Of a DNA stretch of 64,000 nt, positions 1 through 9,100 are shown in pieces. The stretch spans positions 1 to 64,000 of the forward strand of contig CAWDOR010000030.1 of the NCBI GenBank assembly GCA_963804045.1. The letters run 5' to 3'. Source of the DNA: Rhodoblastus sp963804045. Lineage in GTDB: Bacteria > Pseudomonadota > Alphaproteobacteria > Rhizobiales > Beijerinckiaceae. The stretch's first letter is position 1. Each line of letters starts with the position of its first letter. Below the pieces are notes generated by a model. That model did not search any database. It had not been told where the DNA came from and saw nothing but the letters and a program-made list of their open reading frames with translations. The position numbers were made by a program, and so were the translations under genes.

Positions 1-1070
1 ATCAGTGACGAAGAAGCAGATCAGCGGGGGTCGTCTTCGAGGGCGTCCCTATCGCCACCGAGCGGCTATTGGCCAGCATCGCCGTCTCCAAATACGCCGA
101 CGGCCTGCCACTGTACCGCCAGGAGGCGATCTTCGCGCGCGAAAAGGTTGAACTCGGACGCAATCTCATGGCGAACTGGATGGGCCATGTCGGCTTCCAT
201 CTCGATACTCTCGCCGAACGCTTGTTCGAGCTCATTCGCGCGGGCGACCGGATCTTCGCCGACGAGACCACTTTGCCTGTCCTGGCGCCCGGGCGCGGGC
301 GAACGCGCTCCGGCTATTTGTGGACCTATTTGCGCGACGACCGCCCCTACGGCGGCGCGGGGCCGCCGATGGTCGTTTATCGCTTTGAGGACAGTCGAAG
401 CGCGGAGCGTCTCGAACGACATCTCGCTGGCTGGCGCGGCATTGTTCAGTGCGACGGCTACGCCGCCTATCGCAGGCTCGCCGAACCTGACCGGGCCGGC
501 GGCCCCGCCACGCTCGCCTGCTGCTGGGCGCATCTGACGCGCGAGTTCTACAAGCTCCACGTCGCCGGCGTGTCGCAGACGGCGACCTGGACGGTTGAGC
601 GCATGGCCGAACTGTGGGCTGTCGAGGCGCAGGTCAAGGGCTGTGCGCCGCAAACGCGCCTGGACGAACGGCGGCGCGTCTCAGCGCCGATCGTCGCGGA
701 ACTCCAGTCGCGCTGGGAAAGAGAGCTGACGCGGATCTCGGGAAAAACCAAGCTCGCCGAGGCGATCCGGTATGGCCTCTGGCGCAAGGTCGAGTTCAGC
801 CGCTTCCTTGATGACAGGCGCGTCGAGATCGACAACAACAGCGTCGAACGCGCAATCAGGCCGCACACGATCGTGCGCAAGAATGCGCTGTTCGCGGGAT
901 CGGAAGCCGGCGGCGAAACGTGGGCGACAATCGCCGCGCTGCTCGCCACCGCACGCCTGAACGACGTCGATCCGGCCGCCTGGCTCACGCAGACGCTCGA
1001 GCGCATCCCCGCTGGCTGGCCGAACAAAGAAATCGACGCCCTAATGCCGTGGAACTTCGTCAAACCCTAA
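1..1070 (+). CDS. IS66-family transposase (TnpC type), 5' truncated
   Basis: The protein is the catalytic part of an IS66 transposase, which cuts and joins the ends of its element. Visible family marks are SKYADGLPLYRQ near the start of the readable part, FADETTLPVL (first catalytic Asp), a QCDGYAAY motif (second Asp), CCWAHLTREF, and a C-terminal EIDNNSVERAIRP block with the catalytic Glu followed by LFAGSEAGGE. The frame is open from base 9. An in-frame TGA lies at bases 6-8, so either the upstream part is in another frame (indel) or the copy is broken just before the window. The first plausible start inside the window is TTG at 69, too far into the protein to be native. Family call is secure, integrity is not. 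Confidence 0.88.
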
Positions 1071-2169
1071 CGGCCCCCGTTGGACGTTTACGCCAGACCA
1101 GCCAACTCATGTTGTAGACGAGATTGGCCATGCCGATTTTGACCTTCGCCCGCGCCAAGCCAATCGTTCGTATGAACAACCTCATCGGCCCCTTCTGCCG
1201 CGCGAAGACGTGCTCCACGAATGCGCGGACCTTGGATTTCTTGCCATTGGCCTTGCTCGTGGCCTCGGGCATGGGTTTGCCCTTCGGCTTCTTACGATGA
1301 ATGCAGGAGACGAAGCCGCGCTCTTGAAGCATTTCCTCATTCTTGGCCGAGCGATAGGCGGTGTCCGCCCAGACATTGCTTCCGGTGTTGTCACGATCCA
1401 GAACATCGCCGAGCCTGGCGCCGTCATGCGCCGCCGCGTGTGTCGTCATCCATTTGCGGATCAGCCCATGCTCGCGATCAATGGAGACATGGTTCTTGTA
1501 GCCGAACGCCGGAATGGCGAGATCGACCGGCGGCATGGAGCCATCCGCCCGCAGCTTGGCCTTGGTGTATTTGACCGTCCAGCGCGCATCGCGATCTTTT
1601 TGCGCGAGTTTGGCCGACTTGTCCCGCCAGCCATCGGGAATGCGCCCCTCCTTGATCGCCTGCTTTTCCTCAATCGTGCTGCGCTGCTTGGGCGCGGCAA
1701 CAATTGTGGCGTCGACGATCTGGCCGCGCATGGCCAAAAAACCGGACGAGCGCAAGGCCTCGTCGAAGCGCGAAATCAGGGCGTCAATAGCCTCGGCTTT
1801 CTTCAGCGCCTCGCGAAAGGTCCAGATCGTATTGGCGTCGGGCACGGCGTCCGCCAGCGACAGCCCAAGAAAGCGCATGAACGACAGGCGGTCTTTGATC
1901 AAGTATTCGGCTCGCTCGTCAGAAAGCGAATGCATCGCCTGAAGCAGCAAGATCTTGAACATCAGCACGGAATCGAACGGCGGACGCCCGCCCTTCGAGC
2001 GGTCCTTGCGCGGAACCGCCGCCTCCAGCTCCGAGCGAAAAAGTTCGAAATCCACCACCGAAGCCAACCGCTCCAGATCATCGCCCTTCGACGACAAATC
2101 CGCCAAACGCTGGTCTATGTCGAAAAAACCTGGAGCCCGTCCCGCCATGATCGCCCCCCCCCAAATCAT
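1060..2169 (-). CDS. IS5-family transposase (DDE)
   Basis: A full-length, ~369-residue DDE transposase of the IS5 superfamily. It has the N-terminal DUF772-like region (GRPPFDSVLMFKILLLQ, LSDERAEYLIKDRLSFMRF), then the catalytic core with QIVDATIVAAPKQR (first Asp), VWADTAYRS (second Asp) and VEHVFARQKGPMR (Glu). Starts are possible at 2169 and at 2148 (reading MAGRAPGFFD); the G-run at 2151-2160 on this strand could act as ribosome binding site for the latter. Its 3' end overlaps the IS66 stop codon by a few bases, suggesting insertion at or into the end of the IS66 element. Confidence 0.88.
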   Translation of the reverse strand: MIWGGAIMAGRAPGFFDIDQRLADLSSKGDDLERLASVVDFELFRSELEAAVPRKDRSKGGRPPFDSVLMFKILLLQAMHSLSDERAEYLIKDRLSFMRFLGLSLADAVPDANTIWTFREALKKAEAIDALISRFDEALRSSGFLAMRGQIVDATIVAAPKQRSTIEEKQAIKEGRIPDGWRDKSAKLAQKDRDARWTVKYTKAKLRADGSMPPVDLAIPAFGYKNHVSIDREHGLIRKWMTTHAAAHDGARLGDVLDRDNTGSNVWADTAYRSAKNEEMLQERGFVSCIHRKKPKGKPMPEATSKANGKKSKVRAFVEHVFARQKGPMRLFIRTIGLARAKVKIGMANLVYNMSWLVWRKRPTGAVRV

Positions 2170-2251
2170 GGCTCATTAAATCAGATCGCGCTCAATTCGG
2201 ATAGGTTTTTGGAGGCGTCCAGCTCCCGCGGCTATGGCGGCGCGGCTCCGT

Positions 2252-2611
2252 TCAGACCTTCGCGGCGAGCGCCTGCGTCATGGCGAGAACGAGGTCGGCT
2301 TCGAAATAGGGCTTTTGCAATATGGTGGCGTCGGGCCGCAGCGCCCGGACGCGCTGCGCGTCGCCGCTGACCAGAATATGTGGAACGGGCCCGAAAGCCG
2401 TGATCTTTTCGATCACGCCAATGCCGCTGCCGTCGCGCAGATTGGCGTCGACAATCATCAGGTCGGGCTTTTCCCGGCCGGCGGCGAGGATGGCGCCATT
2501 TTCGCCCGCTTCTATGGCGCAAACCTCATGGCCGAAGGCTTCGATCAATTCGGCAAGCAGGCTGGCGATCAGAGGATCGTCTTCGACGATCATCACGCGG
2601 AGTCTTTTCAC
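2252..2611 (-). CDS. Single-domain response regulator (receiver only)
   Basis: A 119-residue stand-alone receiver domain. It shows the acidic pair in MIVEDDPLI, the phospho-acceptor Asp in LMIVDANLRDGSG, the conserved Ser in ILVSGDAQ and the Lys in LQKPYFEADL. No output domain follows, so it probably relays phosphate or titrates a partner. I chose the GTG at 2611 because GAGG lies 7 bases upstream; longer readings on this strand enter the intergenic region and lack a ribosome binding site. It is divergent from the giant hybrid regulator at 2828 and a copy of the stress box sits between them (2720-2733), so the two are probably linked in one phosphorelay. Confidence 0.88.
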   Translation of the reverse strand: MKRLRVMIVEDDPLIASLLAELIEAFGHEVCAIEAGENGAILAAGREKPDLMIVDANLRDGSGIGVIEKITAFGPVPHILVSGDAQRVRALRPDATILQKPYFEADLVLAMTQALAAKV

Positions 2612-2719
2612 AGCATGGCCTCGGCGACGAATCCGCTTTTCCGCCGCGCTCCAGGCTGCTTTGGCGCGGGGGAATATTTGAATGAGCACCCTAGGCGATG
2701 CGGGCGTGGCTGCGCAGCT

Positions 2720-2733
2720 TCGGAAACTACTCA
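2720..2733 (-). promoter_or_regulatory. FixJ-like stress box, copy 1
   Basis: Gene-strand sequence TGAGTAGTTTCCGA, 109 bases upstream of the receiver gene (2611) and 95 bases from the divergent hybrid regulator (2828). It matches ten other copies in the window (consensus TGAGTANNTTCCGA). The resemblance to FixJ sites of the TAAGTAATTCC type is from memory. Confidence 0.6.
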
Positions 2734-2827
2734 GAGCCGGACTGGATAATTCAACGCCCAGATCGGCAATATGTGCTAGTGTATTCTGATCCTGGCTGCG
2801 CAGGCGAACTTCTCGGAAGGTTTTCGC

Positions 2828-5800
2828 ATGGCAAAGGTCGCGCCGCCGCCTGTTCAAAAATCTTCATCGGCGGGCGTCACGGGGCCTGGGGCCGAGACGC
2901 TTTTCGTGGTGGCGATCGGCGCTTCCGCGGGGGGGCTTGAAGCCTGCCGGAAATTTCTGGAGGCGCTGCCCGCCCATTCCGGCATGGCCTTCATTCTCGT
3001 CCAGCATCTCGATCCCACTCACGCCAGCATGCTGGTGGAGTTGCTGGCCGACCATGCGCCGCTGAAAGTTCTGGAGGCCGCCGAGGGCATGAGGATCGAG
3101 CGCGGGCGCCTCTATGTCATTCCTCCCGGCGCCTATCTGTCCGTATCAGGCGGCGTGTTGCGCCTGTCGCAACCCCAGGCGCGCCACGGCGCGCGGCTGC
3201 CTTTCGATTTCCTGCTGCATTCCCTGGCGCAGGACTATGGCCCCCGCGCCATCTGCGTCATTCTCTCCGGCACCGGCGCGGACGGCAGTCTGGGGCTGAA
3301 AGCAGTGAAGGCGAATGGCGGCCTGGTCGTGGCGCAGGACCCGGACGAGGCTGGATTCGATGGCATGCCGCGCAGCGCCATCGCCACTGGCGCTGTCGAT
3401 CGGGTGGCGACCGCGGCGAAAATTCCCGAGGCGATTCTCGGCTTCTCGGCAGGCGACGCCCAAAATGCGCCGCGGATAAGCCCGGAAGAGGATTGGCTGA
3501 CGCCGATCGTTGAACGGTTGCGCTCAAAAACCGAGCATGATTTCAGGCATTACAAGCCGGGAACCTTGCGACGGCGGATCGAGCGGCGCATCGCGCTCGC
3601 CGGATGCGACAGGAGCCAATATCTGCAAATTCTTCGCGACGATCCCAAGGAGCTGACGCTGCTTGCCGACGATCTGCTGATCAACGTCACCAGTTTCTTC
3701 CGCGATCCCAAGGTTTTCGATTTTCTCGCCGAGAAAATTCTGCCCGGCCTCGTTTCGACCCAGCCTGCTGGGCAGCCGTTGCGCGTCTGGGTCGCCGGAT
3801 GCAGCACCGGCGAGGAAGCCTATTCCCTGGCCATGTTGTTTCGCGAGGCGATCGAAGCCGCCGGCCGTACGATCAAGCTGCAAGTCTTCGCCTCGGACAT
3901 TGACGGCGATGCGGTGGCGCAGGCCCGGGAAGGACTTTATCCCCAATCCATCGCGGCGGAAGTGTCGGCGGCGCGGCTGGCGCGGTTCTTCATCCGGGAG
4001 TCGAACGGCTACCGGATCTCATCCGAGCTGCGCGAAAATTTGCTGTTCACGGTCCAGGACGTCCTGGCCGATCCGCCGTTTTCGCGGCTGGATTTCATTT
4101 CCTGCCGTAACTTGCTGATCTATCTCGCGCCGGAGGCGCAGGCGAAGGTCATGGATATTTTCCATTTCGCCTTGCGCGAGGGCGAACTCCTGCTGCTTGG
4201 CGGCGCCGAGACCGTCAGCGAGGCCAATGGACGGTTCACGGCGATCGCCAAGAACGAACGTGTGTTCCGTCATATGACGCGAGGTCGGCCTGTCGACGCC
4301 GGCTTTCCCGGCGGCGACGGCGTTCGCTTGCTGGCGCGCCAGGAAAGGGAGCTTTCGCCGTCGCGGCGCAAGAGTCTCGCCGATCTCTGCCAGCGTTTGC
4401 TGCTGGAAAATTTTTCGACCGCGGCGGTGTTGATCAATCGCATGGGCGAGTGCCTCTATACGCTGGGACCGACGGACCGCTATCTGTCGCTGGCCCAGGG
4501 CCGGCCGACGCATAACCTTCTGGCCATGGCGCACAGGGGCCTGACCATCAGGCTGCGGTCGGCGATCCAGCGCGCGTTCGAAACCCAGGCGCCGGTCGTC
4601 GTCACCGGTTTTCGGCTCGAATCCGATCAGGGGCGGTTCTGTCGGATTTCCGTGCGCCCGGTCGCCAGCGACGGCGAGGCGCTGGCGCTGGTCTGCTTTA
4701 CCGAGGAAACGCCCTCGCAGCCGGAAAGGAGCCGCGCCGTGGCGCCCGGCCAGGCCCCGCGGGTCGCGGAGCTGGAAGTGGAGCTAGAGGCGACGCGAAC
4801 CAAATTGCAAAGCGCCATTCGCGATCTGGAAGTCGCCGGCGAGGAGCAGAAGGCGGTCAATGAGGAAGCCTTGTCGGTCAACGAGGAATTCCAGTCCGCC
4901 AATGAGGAATTGCTGACCTCCAAGGAAGAGCTGCAATCGCTCAATGAAGAGCTGACCGCGCTCAACAATCAGCTTCAGGAGACGCTCGACCGGCAGCGCA
5001 CCACCTCCGACGATTTGCAGAATGTGCTCTACAGCACCGATGTGGCGACCATTTTTCTCGACGAAAGCCTGAACATCCGCTTTTTCACCCCGGCGACCCG
5101 AGCCTTGTTCCATGTCATCGCCGGCGATCTCGGCCGTCCCCTGGCGGACCTCGCCTCGCGCGCCGTCGACGCCGCGCTGCTACCCGACGCGCGCGCCGTG
5201 CTGGTCAAACATCTGCCGATCGAGCGCGAGATCGAGACGCCCGACGGCGCCTGGTTCATGCGGCGCATCCTGCCCTATCGGACGCAGGCCGGCGGCGTCG
5301 AAGGCGTGGTCATCACCTTCGTCGACATGACCGAGCGCAAACGAACCCGTGACGCGCTGGAGGCCGCCAAAAAGCTGGCCGAAAGCGCCGATTTGGCCAA
5401 GTCGCGCTTTCTCGCCGCCGCCAGCCACGACTTGCGCCAGCCGATGCAAACGCTGGCGCTGCTCCAGGGGCTGCTGGAGCGCTCGGTGGAGGGCGAAAAG
5501 GAGCACAAGCTGGTCACGCGCATCGGCGAGACGCTGAGCGGCATGACCGGAATGCTCAATGCGCTGCTCGACATCAACCAGATCGAAGCCGGCGCGGTGC
5601 GCGCGGAAATGACGGCGTTTCCGGTCAACGATCTGCTGACGCGGCTGCGCGAAGACTTCTCCTATCAGGCGCATGAAAAAAATCTCGACCTGCGCAGCGT
5701 CGCCTGCAGTCTGTCGATCTGGAGCGATCCGCGCCTGCTCGAACAAATGTTGCGCAACCTGCTGGCCAATGCGCTGAAATACACCACGGGAGGCAAGGTG

Positions 5801-7225
5801 CTGCTCGGCTGCCGCCGGCGCGGCGAGACCTTGAGCATCGAGGTCTGGGACACTGGCATCGGCATTCCCGCGTCCGAAATCCAGGCGATTTTCGAGGAAT
5901 ATCACCAGGTCGGCAATGAGGCGCGGGAACGCGGCCGAGGTCTCGGGCTGGGATTGTCGATCGTGCGCCGTCTCGGGCATCTGCTGGGCCATCGCGTGCG
6001 CGTGCGCTCGCATCATGGCAATGGCTCGGTGTTTTCCATCGAAGTCGCACGGGCGCCGGCCGCGCCGCGAACGCATCTTTCGGTCGCGGCGCCGAGGCAA
6101 GGCGCCGAGGCCGAGCCGGAAATAACGCGCAAGGGCGCGATCCTTGTTGTCGATGACGACCCGGAGGTGCGGGAGCTTCTCGCACATTTCCTCAAACAGG
6201 ACGGCCATCGCACCGCGCGCGCCTATGACGGCGCCGAGGCGATGCAGTTGATCGAACGCGAAGATTTCCGCCCCGATCTCATCCTCACGGATTTCAATCT
6301 GCCCAACGGCATGAACGGCGTCGAGGTCGTCGCCGCCATCAGGGAGAAGCTTCATCGCAAGATCGCGGCGATAATCCTGACCGGCGACATATCCACGGGA
6401 GCGCTGCGCGCCATCTCCGAGGCCGATTGCGCGCAACTCAACAAGCCGCTGAAACTGGAGGAGCTAGCGCTGGCGGTGCGGCTTGCGCTCAGGCCCAAGG
6501 CTCAGCCCCATCCCAGGCCGACGGCGGCGCGCGAGGACGGGGCTCCCTCGTCGCCCCTCCGGCAAGCGCCGCTGCCGCCGGTGATTTTCGTCGTTGACGA
6601 CGATCGCTTCCTTCGCGCGGCGGTGCGCGCCGTTCTGGAGGAGGACGGCCGCGGCGTCGAGGATTTTGACAGTTGCGAGGCTTTTCTGGCCGGCTTTCGT
6701 CCGGGACGCGAAGCCTGCCTGCTGCTCGACGCCAGTCTGCCGGGCATGAGCGGCTTGCAATTGCTCCAGCATTTGCAAGAGGACGGTCCGAAAATTCCAG
6801 CTGTGATGATGACCGGCAAGGCCGATGTCGCCCTGGCGGTGCAGGCGATGAAGGCCGGCGCGGCGGATTTCATCGAGAAACCGATCAGCCGCGAGGAGCT
6901 TCTCGCCTGTGTCGCCCGCGCCCTCGACCAGGCGCATGATTCCGGAAAACTTCTCGCCTGGCGCGAGGCGGCGTCAAGCCGGATCGGCGATCTCACGCAG
7001 AGGCAGAAGCAGATCATGGCGCTGGTTCTCGCGGGGCAGCCGAGCAAGAATATCGCCGCCGATCTCGGCGTCAGCCAGCGCACGGTGGAAAACCACCGCG
7101 CCGAAATCATGAAACGCACCGGCGCCGAAATCGCTGCCGGAACTGGCGCGCCTCGCGGTCGCCGCCGGGGATTGAGCTCATTGAAGACTCAATCATCCAT
7201 GCGTGCGAACGAGCCAGTCCAATAA
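2828..7225 (+). CDS. CheB-CheR-PAS-histidine kinase-REC-REC-LuxR/FixJ hybrid regulator
   Basis: A 1465-residue multi-domain signalling protein. In order: CheB methylesterase-like domain (about 25-210; GASAGG, VQHLD, GTGADG catalytic motifs), CheR methyltransferase-like domain (about 220-490; WVAGCSTGEEAYSLA SAM loop), a PAS-like stretch, a long coiled coil (about 650-735; heptads rich in NEE/LQS), a second PAS (about 740-845), HisKA with H867 in SHDLRQP, HATPase (NALKY, DTGIGIP, GLGLGLSIV), REC1 (D1155 in LTDFNLPNG), REC2 (D1301 in LLDASLPGM) and a LuxR/FixJ helix-turn-helix (about 1390-1434). CheB/CheR/PAS hybrids are known; carrying the DNA-binding response regulator on the same chain is less usual. 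Start ATG at 2828 follows GGAAGG. Being head of the stress island, it is my candidate reader of the repeated boxes (inference). Confidence 0.93.
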   Translation: MAKVAPPPVQKSSSAGVTGPGAETLFVVAIGASAGGLEACRKFLEALPAHSGMAFILVQHLDPTHASMLVELLADHAPLKVLEAAEGMRIERGRLYVIPPGAYLSVSGGVLRLSQPQARHGARLPFDFLLHSLAQDYGPRAICVILSGTGADGSLGLKAVKANGGLVVAQDPDEAGFDGMPRSAIATGAVDRVATAAKIPEAILGFSAGDAQNAPRISPEEDWLTPIVERLRSKTEHDFRHYKPGTLRRRIERRIALAGCDRSQYLQILRDDPKELTLLADDLLINVTSFFRDPKVFDFLAEKILPGLVSTQPAGQPLRVWVAGCSTGEEAYSLAMLFREAIEAAGRTIKLQVFASDIDGDAVAQAREGLYPQSIAAEVSAARLARFFIRESNGYRISSELRENLLFTVQDVLADPPFSRLDFISCRNLLIYLAPEAQAKVMDIFHFALREGELLLLGGAETVSEANGRFTAIAKNERVFRHMTRGRPVDAGFPGGDGVRLLARQERELSPSRRKSLADLCQRLLLENFSTAAVLINRMGECLYTLGPTDRYLSLAQGRPTHNLLAMAHRGLTIRLRSAIQRAFETQAPVVVTGFRLESDQGRFCRISVRPVASDGEALALVCFTEETPSQPERSRAVAPGQAPRVAELEVELEATRTKLQSAIRDLEVAGEEQKAVNEEALSVNEEFQSANEELLTSKEELQSLNEELTALNNQLQETLDRQRTTSDDLQNVLYSTDVATIFLDESLNIRFFTPATRALFHVIAGDLGRPLADLASRAVDAALLPDARAVLVKHLPIEREIETPDGAWFMRRILPYRTQAGGVEGVVITFVDMTERKRTRDALEAAKKLAESADLAKSRFLAAASHDLRQPMQTLALLQGLLERSVEGEKEHKLVTRIGETLSGMTGMLNALLDINQIEAGAVRAEMTAFPVNDLLTRLREDFSYQAHEKNLDLRSVACSLSIWSDPRLLEQMLRNLLANALKYTTGGKVLLGCRRRGETLSIEVWDTGIGIPASEIQAIFEEYHQVGNEARERGRGLGLGLSIVRRLGHLLGHRVRVRSHHGNGSVFSIEVARAPAAPRTHLSVAAPRQGAEAEPEITRKGAILVVDDDPEVRELLAHFLKQDGHRTARAYDGAEAMQLIEREDFRPDLILTDFNLPNGMNGVEVVAAIREKLHRKIAAIILTGDISTGALRAISEADCAQLNKPLKLEELALAVRLALRPKAQPHPRPTAAREDGAPSSPLRQAPLPPVIFVVDDDRFLRAAVRAVLEEDGRGVEDFDSCEAFLAGFRPGREACLLLDASLPGMSGLQLLQHLQEDGPKIPAVMMTGKADVALAVQAMKAGAADFIEKPISREELLACVARALDQAHDSGKLLAWREAASSRIGDLTQRQKQIMALVLAGQPSKNIAADLGVSQRTVENHRAEIMKRTGAEIAAGTGAPRGRRRGLSSLKTQSSMRANEPVQ

Positions 7226-7282
7226 AGCGAGAAGAACCAGGACGACGGGGACGACATAGGGCGGGGTCAGCCAAGTGGACAT
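7193..7282 (-). CDS. Putative 29-residue single-span membrane microprotein
   Basis: A very short reading frame translating to MSTWLTPPYVVPVVLVLL followed by a few polar residues. It has a GGAG eight bases before the ATG at 7282 and one hydrophobic segment that could span a membrane. Its 3' half is antisense to the last ten codons of the hybrid regulator. It is the last of three short genes reading left from 7876, all with good ribosome binding sites. No family recognised; coding status rests only on the RBS and hydrophobicity. Confidence 0.45.
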   Translation of the reverse strand: MSTWLTPPYVVPVVLVLLALLDWLVRTHG

Positions 7283-7330
7283 CGCAGGTGCTCCATGATT
7301 TTCGAAAGCGCTCGCCGCTCGGCGTCAATT

Positions 7331-7519
7331 TCAGACGTGAGGCGGCGCCACCAGCGCGGCGGGCTTCGACCCGGTTTCAGGATCGGTCTTCACTGACGGC
7401 GCATCCGCCGGGACGTCCGGTCGCACGTTTTCATTGGCCTGTATGACCAGGAGATCGTGGACGATCTGAACGGTTGAAGGAAGCGGAACGCGCCTGCCAA
7501 AACGGACGAGCTGGCTCAT
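7331..7519 (-). CDS. Hypothetical 62-residue protein
   Basis: Short hydrophilic protein beginning MSQLVRFGRRVPLPSTVQ, with no signal peptide or membrane segment and a Pro/Ala-rich tail. AGGAG lies about 8 bases before the ATG at 7519, which supports it as a gene. It is 57 bases downstream of the GlsB-like gene on the same strand, so it is probably co-transcribed with it from the stress-box promoter at 7962. No family recognised. Confidence 0.6.
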   Translation of the reverse strand: MSQLVRFGRRVPLPSTVQIVHDLLVIQANENVRPDVPADAPSVKTDPETGSKPAALVAPPHV

Positions 7520-7576
7520 GGTGGAAACTCCTGTTCAATGAAATTGATTGTTGTTGCGACCTGCCGCGTTGCGCCG

Positions 7577-7876
7577 CTACCAGCGTCCGCCAAAAATTCC
7601 GCCGAAACGGCCGCGCCATCCGCCGCCGCCGCGAACCAGTCGAATGACGAAGAGAAGCAACACGGCGCCAATCGTCGCATTGGCGATCGAAGCGACCATG
7701 CCCGAGCCGAGATGGACGCCAAGTTGCGGCAACAGCAAGCCGCCGACGAAGGCGCCGGCGACGCCGATGACCATGTCGCCGATGAGGCCCAGGCCCGTCC
7801 CTTGCACGAGGTGACCCGCGACCCAGCCGGCGATGGCGCCGACCAATAGCAGGATGAGTAGACTTTCGCCCGACAT
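7577..7876 (-). CDS. GlsB/YeaQ/YmgE family stress-response membrane protein
   Basis: A 99-residue hydrophobic protein of the transglycosylase-associated/GlsB family. Three membrane segments can be seen: LLILLLVGAIAGWVAGHLVQ, LIGDMVIGVAGAFVGGLLLP and ASIANATIGAVLLLFVIRLV, joined by glycine-rich turns (GTGLGLIGDMVIG is typical of the family), then a Gly/Arg-rich tail. Members are induced by osmotic, acid and general stress; the molecular role is not established. A stress box lies 86 bases upstream (7962-7975), and two short genes follow in the same direction. Confidence 0.9.
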   Translation of the reverse strand: MSGESLLILLLVGAIAGWVAGHLVQGTGLGLIGDMVIGVAGAFVGGLLLPQLGVHLGSGMVASIANATIGAVLLLFVIRLVRGGGGWRGRFGGIFGGRW

Positions 7877-7961
7877 GACGCCCTCGTTATGGAGAAGAAG
7901 CGGTCGACGATTCGGTCGACGTTCTCGGCAGATTGGCAGCCTTTACCGGGAAGCGGCAGGG

Positions 7962-7975
7962 TCGGAATTTACTCA
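7962..7975 (-). promoter_or_regulatory. FixJ-like stress box, copy 2
   Basis: Gene-strand TGAGTAAATTCCGA followed by CCCTGCCG, 86 bases upstream of the GlsB-like gene start at 7876. Same orientation relative to its gene as all other copies. Confidence 0.65.
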
Positions 7976-8079
7976 AGGCTCATGGATATGCCCGCCGGCG
8001 CGTCCGAATGTGGACCGCCGACGGGCATTGATGTGGGCATTGATGTGGATTTTCTTCGACTTGAATCTGGCGCGTCGGT

Positions 8080-8466
8080 TCAGCGATGGCCGCCGCCGTG
8101 ACCGCCGCCGCCGCGACCTCCACCGCCGCCATGACCGCCGCCGCCGTGACCGCCGCCGCCATGACCGCCGCCGCCACGGCCTCCGCGACCGCCGCCGCCG
8201 CCCCAGCCGCCGCCATAGCCGTAGCCGTAGCCACAATCATTGAAATAGCAGCCGCCGCTCAGCGCGCCGCCGAGAATTCCGCCGACAATCGCCAGCGGGA
8301 AGGCGCCGCCGCCATGATGGCGGTGGTGACGATAGCGAATCTGTTCGATCGGCCGATCCGGGCTCGACACTTGCGGCCTGGACAGGTTTGCGGGGCCTGC
8401 CGACGCTGCTGATGTCGCCAGGATTGCCGCGGTCGCCGCGATCGCGGTCATGCGAATGACACTCAT
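8080..8466 (-). CDS. Secreted glycine/histidine-rich protein
   Basis: A 128-residue protein with a signal peptide (MSVIRMTAIAATAAILATSA, cleavage near ASA-GP). The mature part has an arginine/histidine-rich patch (YRHHRHHGGG), a glycine-rich hydrophobic hairpin (LAIVGGILGGALSGG) with two cysteines (CYFNDC), and a C-terminal low-complexity tail of GGGGHGG-type repeats. ATG at 8466 is preceded by GGAGG at ideal distance. It lies 66 bases downstream of the CpxP/Spy-like gene, probably in one transcript from the box at 9053. The Gly/His tail may bind metal, but that is inference. No named family recognised. Confidence 0.75.
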   Translation of the reverse strand: MSVIRMTAIAATAAILATSAASAGPANLSRPQVSSPDRPIEQIRYRHHRHHGGGAFPLAIVGGILGGALSGGCYFNDCGYGYGYGGGWGGGGGRGGRGGGGHGGGGHGGGGHGGGGGRGGGGHGGGHR

Positions 8467-8532
8467 TTTAACCTCCATGCGCCCAAAGGGACGCGTTCAT
8501 GACGTGAACAATTGACCCTGGCCTCAGCGGCT

Positions 8533-8982
8533 TTATCTCCGGGCCATATGTTCGCGGAACTTGTCGAATTTGATTTTCTGTTCGGCGTCGAGGCTGTTGT
8601 AGAAGGCGATCAGCTTCGGATTCTCCGCCTTCACGGCTTCCAGCCGATCTTCAAGAAACGCCTGGTGGAAGGTGAGCCGTCCCTCAAAAGTGGCGACATC
8701 GGGCTTTTTCGCGCAGAGACGGCTGGTCGCGGTCTCCAGGGCTTTGGCGCGCGCATCCTGAAAATCCTTGTAGGCGGCTTTCTGGGCATCGCTGAGACGC
8801 AGGTGCTCGGCCAGTTTTTCCGTGAATCTGGCTTCGTGCTCGGCCTGATCGGGATGCGGCGCGCAAACGCGTTCGATCTCGCTTCTGGACCCGCGTTCGC
8901 CTTCCTCCGCCTGCGCCGGCCCAAGGATGGGCGTGAACGCCGCGATGGCGACGACAAGAGCCGGAATGCTCAATTTTTTCAT
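8533..8982 (-). CDS. Periplasmic CpxP/Spy-like (LTXXQ motif) protein
   Basis: A 149-residue protein with a clear signal peptide (MKKLSIPALVVAIAAF, cleavage after AQA) and an all-helical mature domain. Two copies of an LTXXQ-like motif can be seen (HLRLSDAQKAAYKDF and YNSLDAEQKIKFDKF), the hallmark of the CpxP/Spy periplasmic stress chaperone group. Two cysteines (VCAP, RLCAKK) might form a disulfide. Start at 8982 follows AGGAG. A stress box lies 71 bases upstream. Confidence 0.85.
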   Translation of the reverse strand: MKKLSIPALVVAIAAFTPILGPAQAEEGERGSRSEIERVCAPHPDQAEHEARFTEKLAEHLRLSDAQKAAYKDFQDARAKALETATSRLCAKKPDVATFEGRLTFHQAFLEDRLEAVKAENPKLIAFYNSLDAEQKIKFDKFREHMARR

Positions 8983-9052
8983 CTCACTCTCCTGGATGGA
9001 ACCTTGTTTTGACTGTTCGAGCTTAGCCATGAAGACGTGCGGTGCGACAGGC

Positions 9053-9066
9053 TCGGAATCTACTCA
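9053..9066 (-). promoter_or_regulatory. FixJ-like stress box, copy 3
   Basis: Gene-strand TGAGTAGATTCCGA then GCCTGTCGC, 71 bases upstream of the CpxP/Spy-like gene at 8982. Confidence 0.65.
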
Positions 9067-9100
9067 CGCCCCTGAGGAAACCGCGCTTTCCGCGCGCTGT

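Larger units (their letters stand above)
1..2170. mobile_element. Insertion-sequence block: IS66 remnant abutted by an IS5-type element
   Basis: Two transposase genes of different families lie tail to tail. The IS66 gene (+ strand) ends at 1070 and the IS5-type gene (- strand) ends at 1060, so their 3' ends overlap by 11 bases. I could not delimit terminal inverted repeats or target duplications by eye. The block separates the stress island from whatever lies to the left. Confidence 0.7.
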
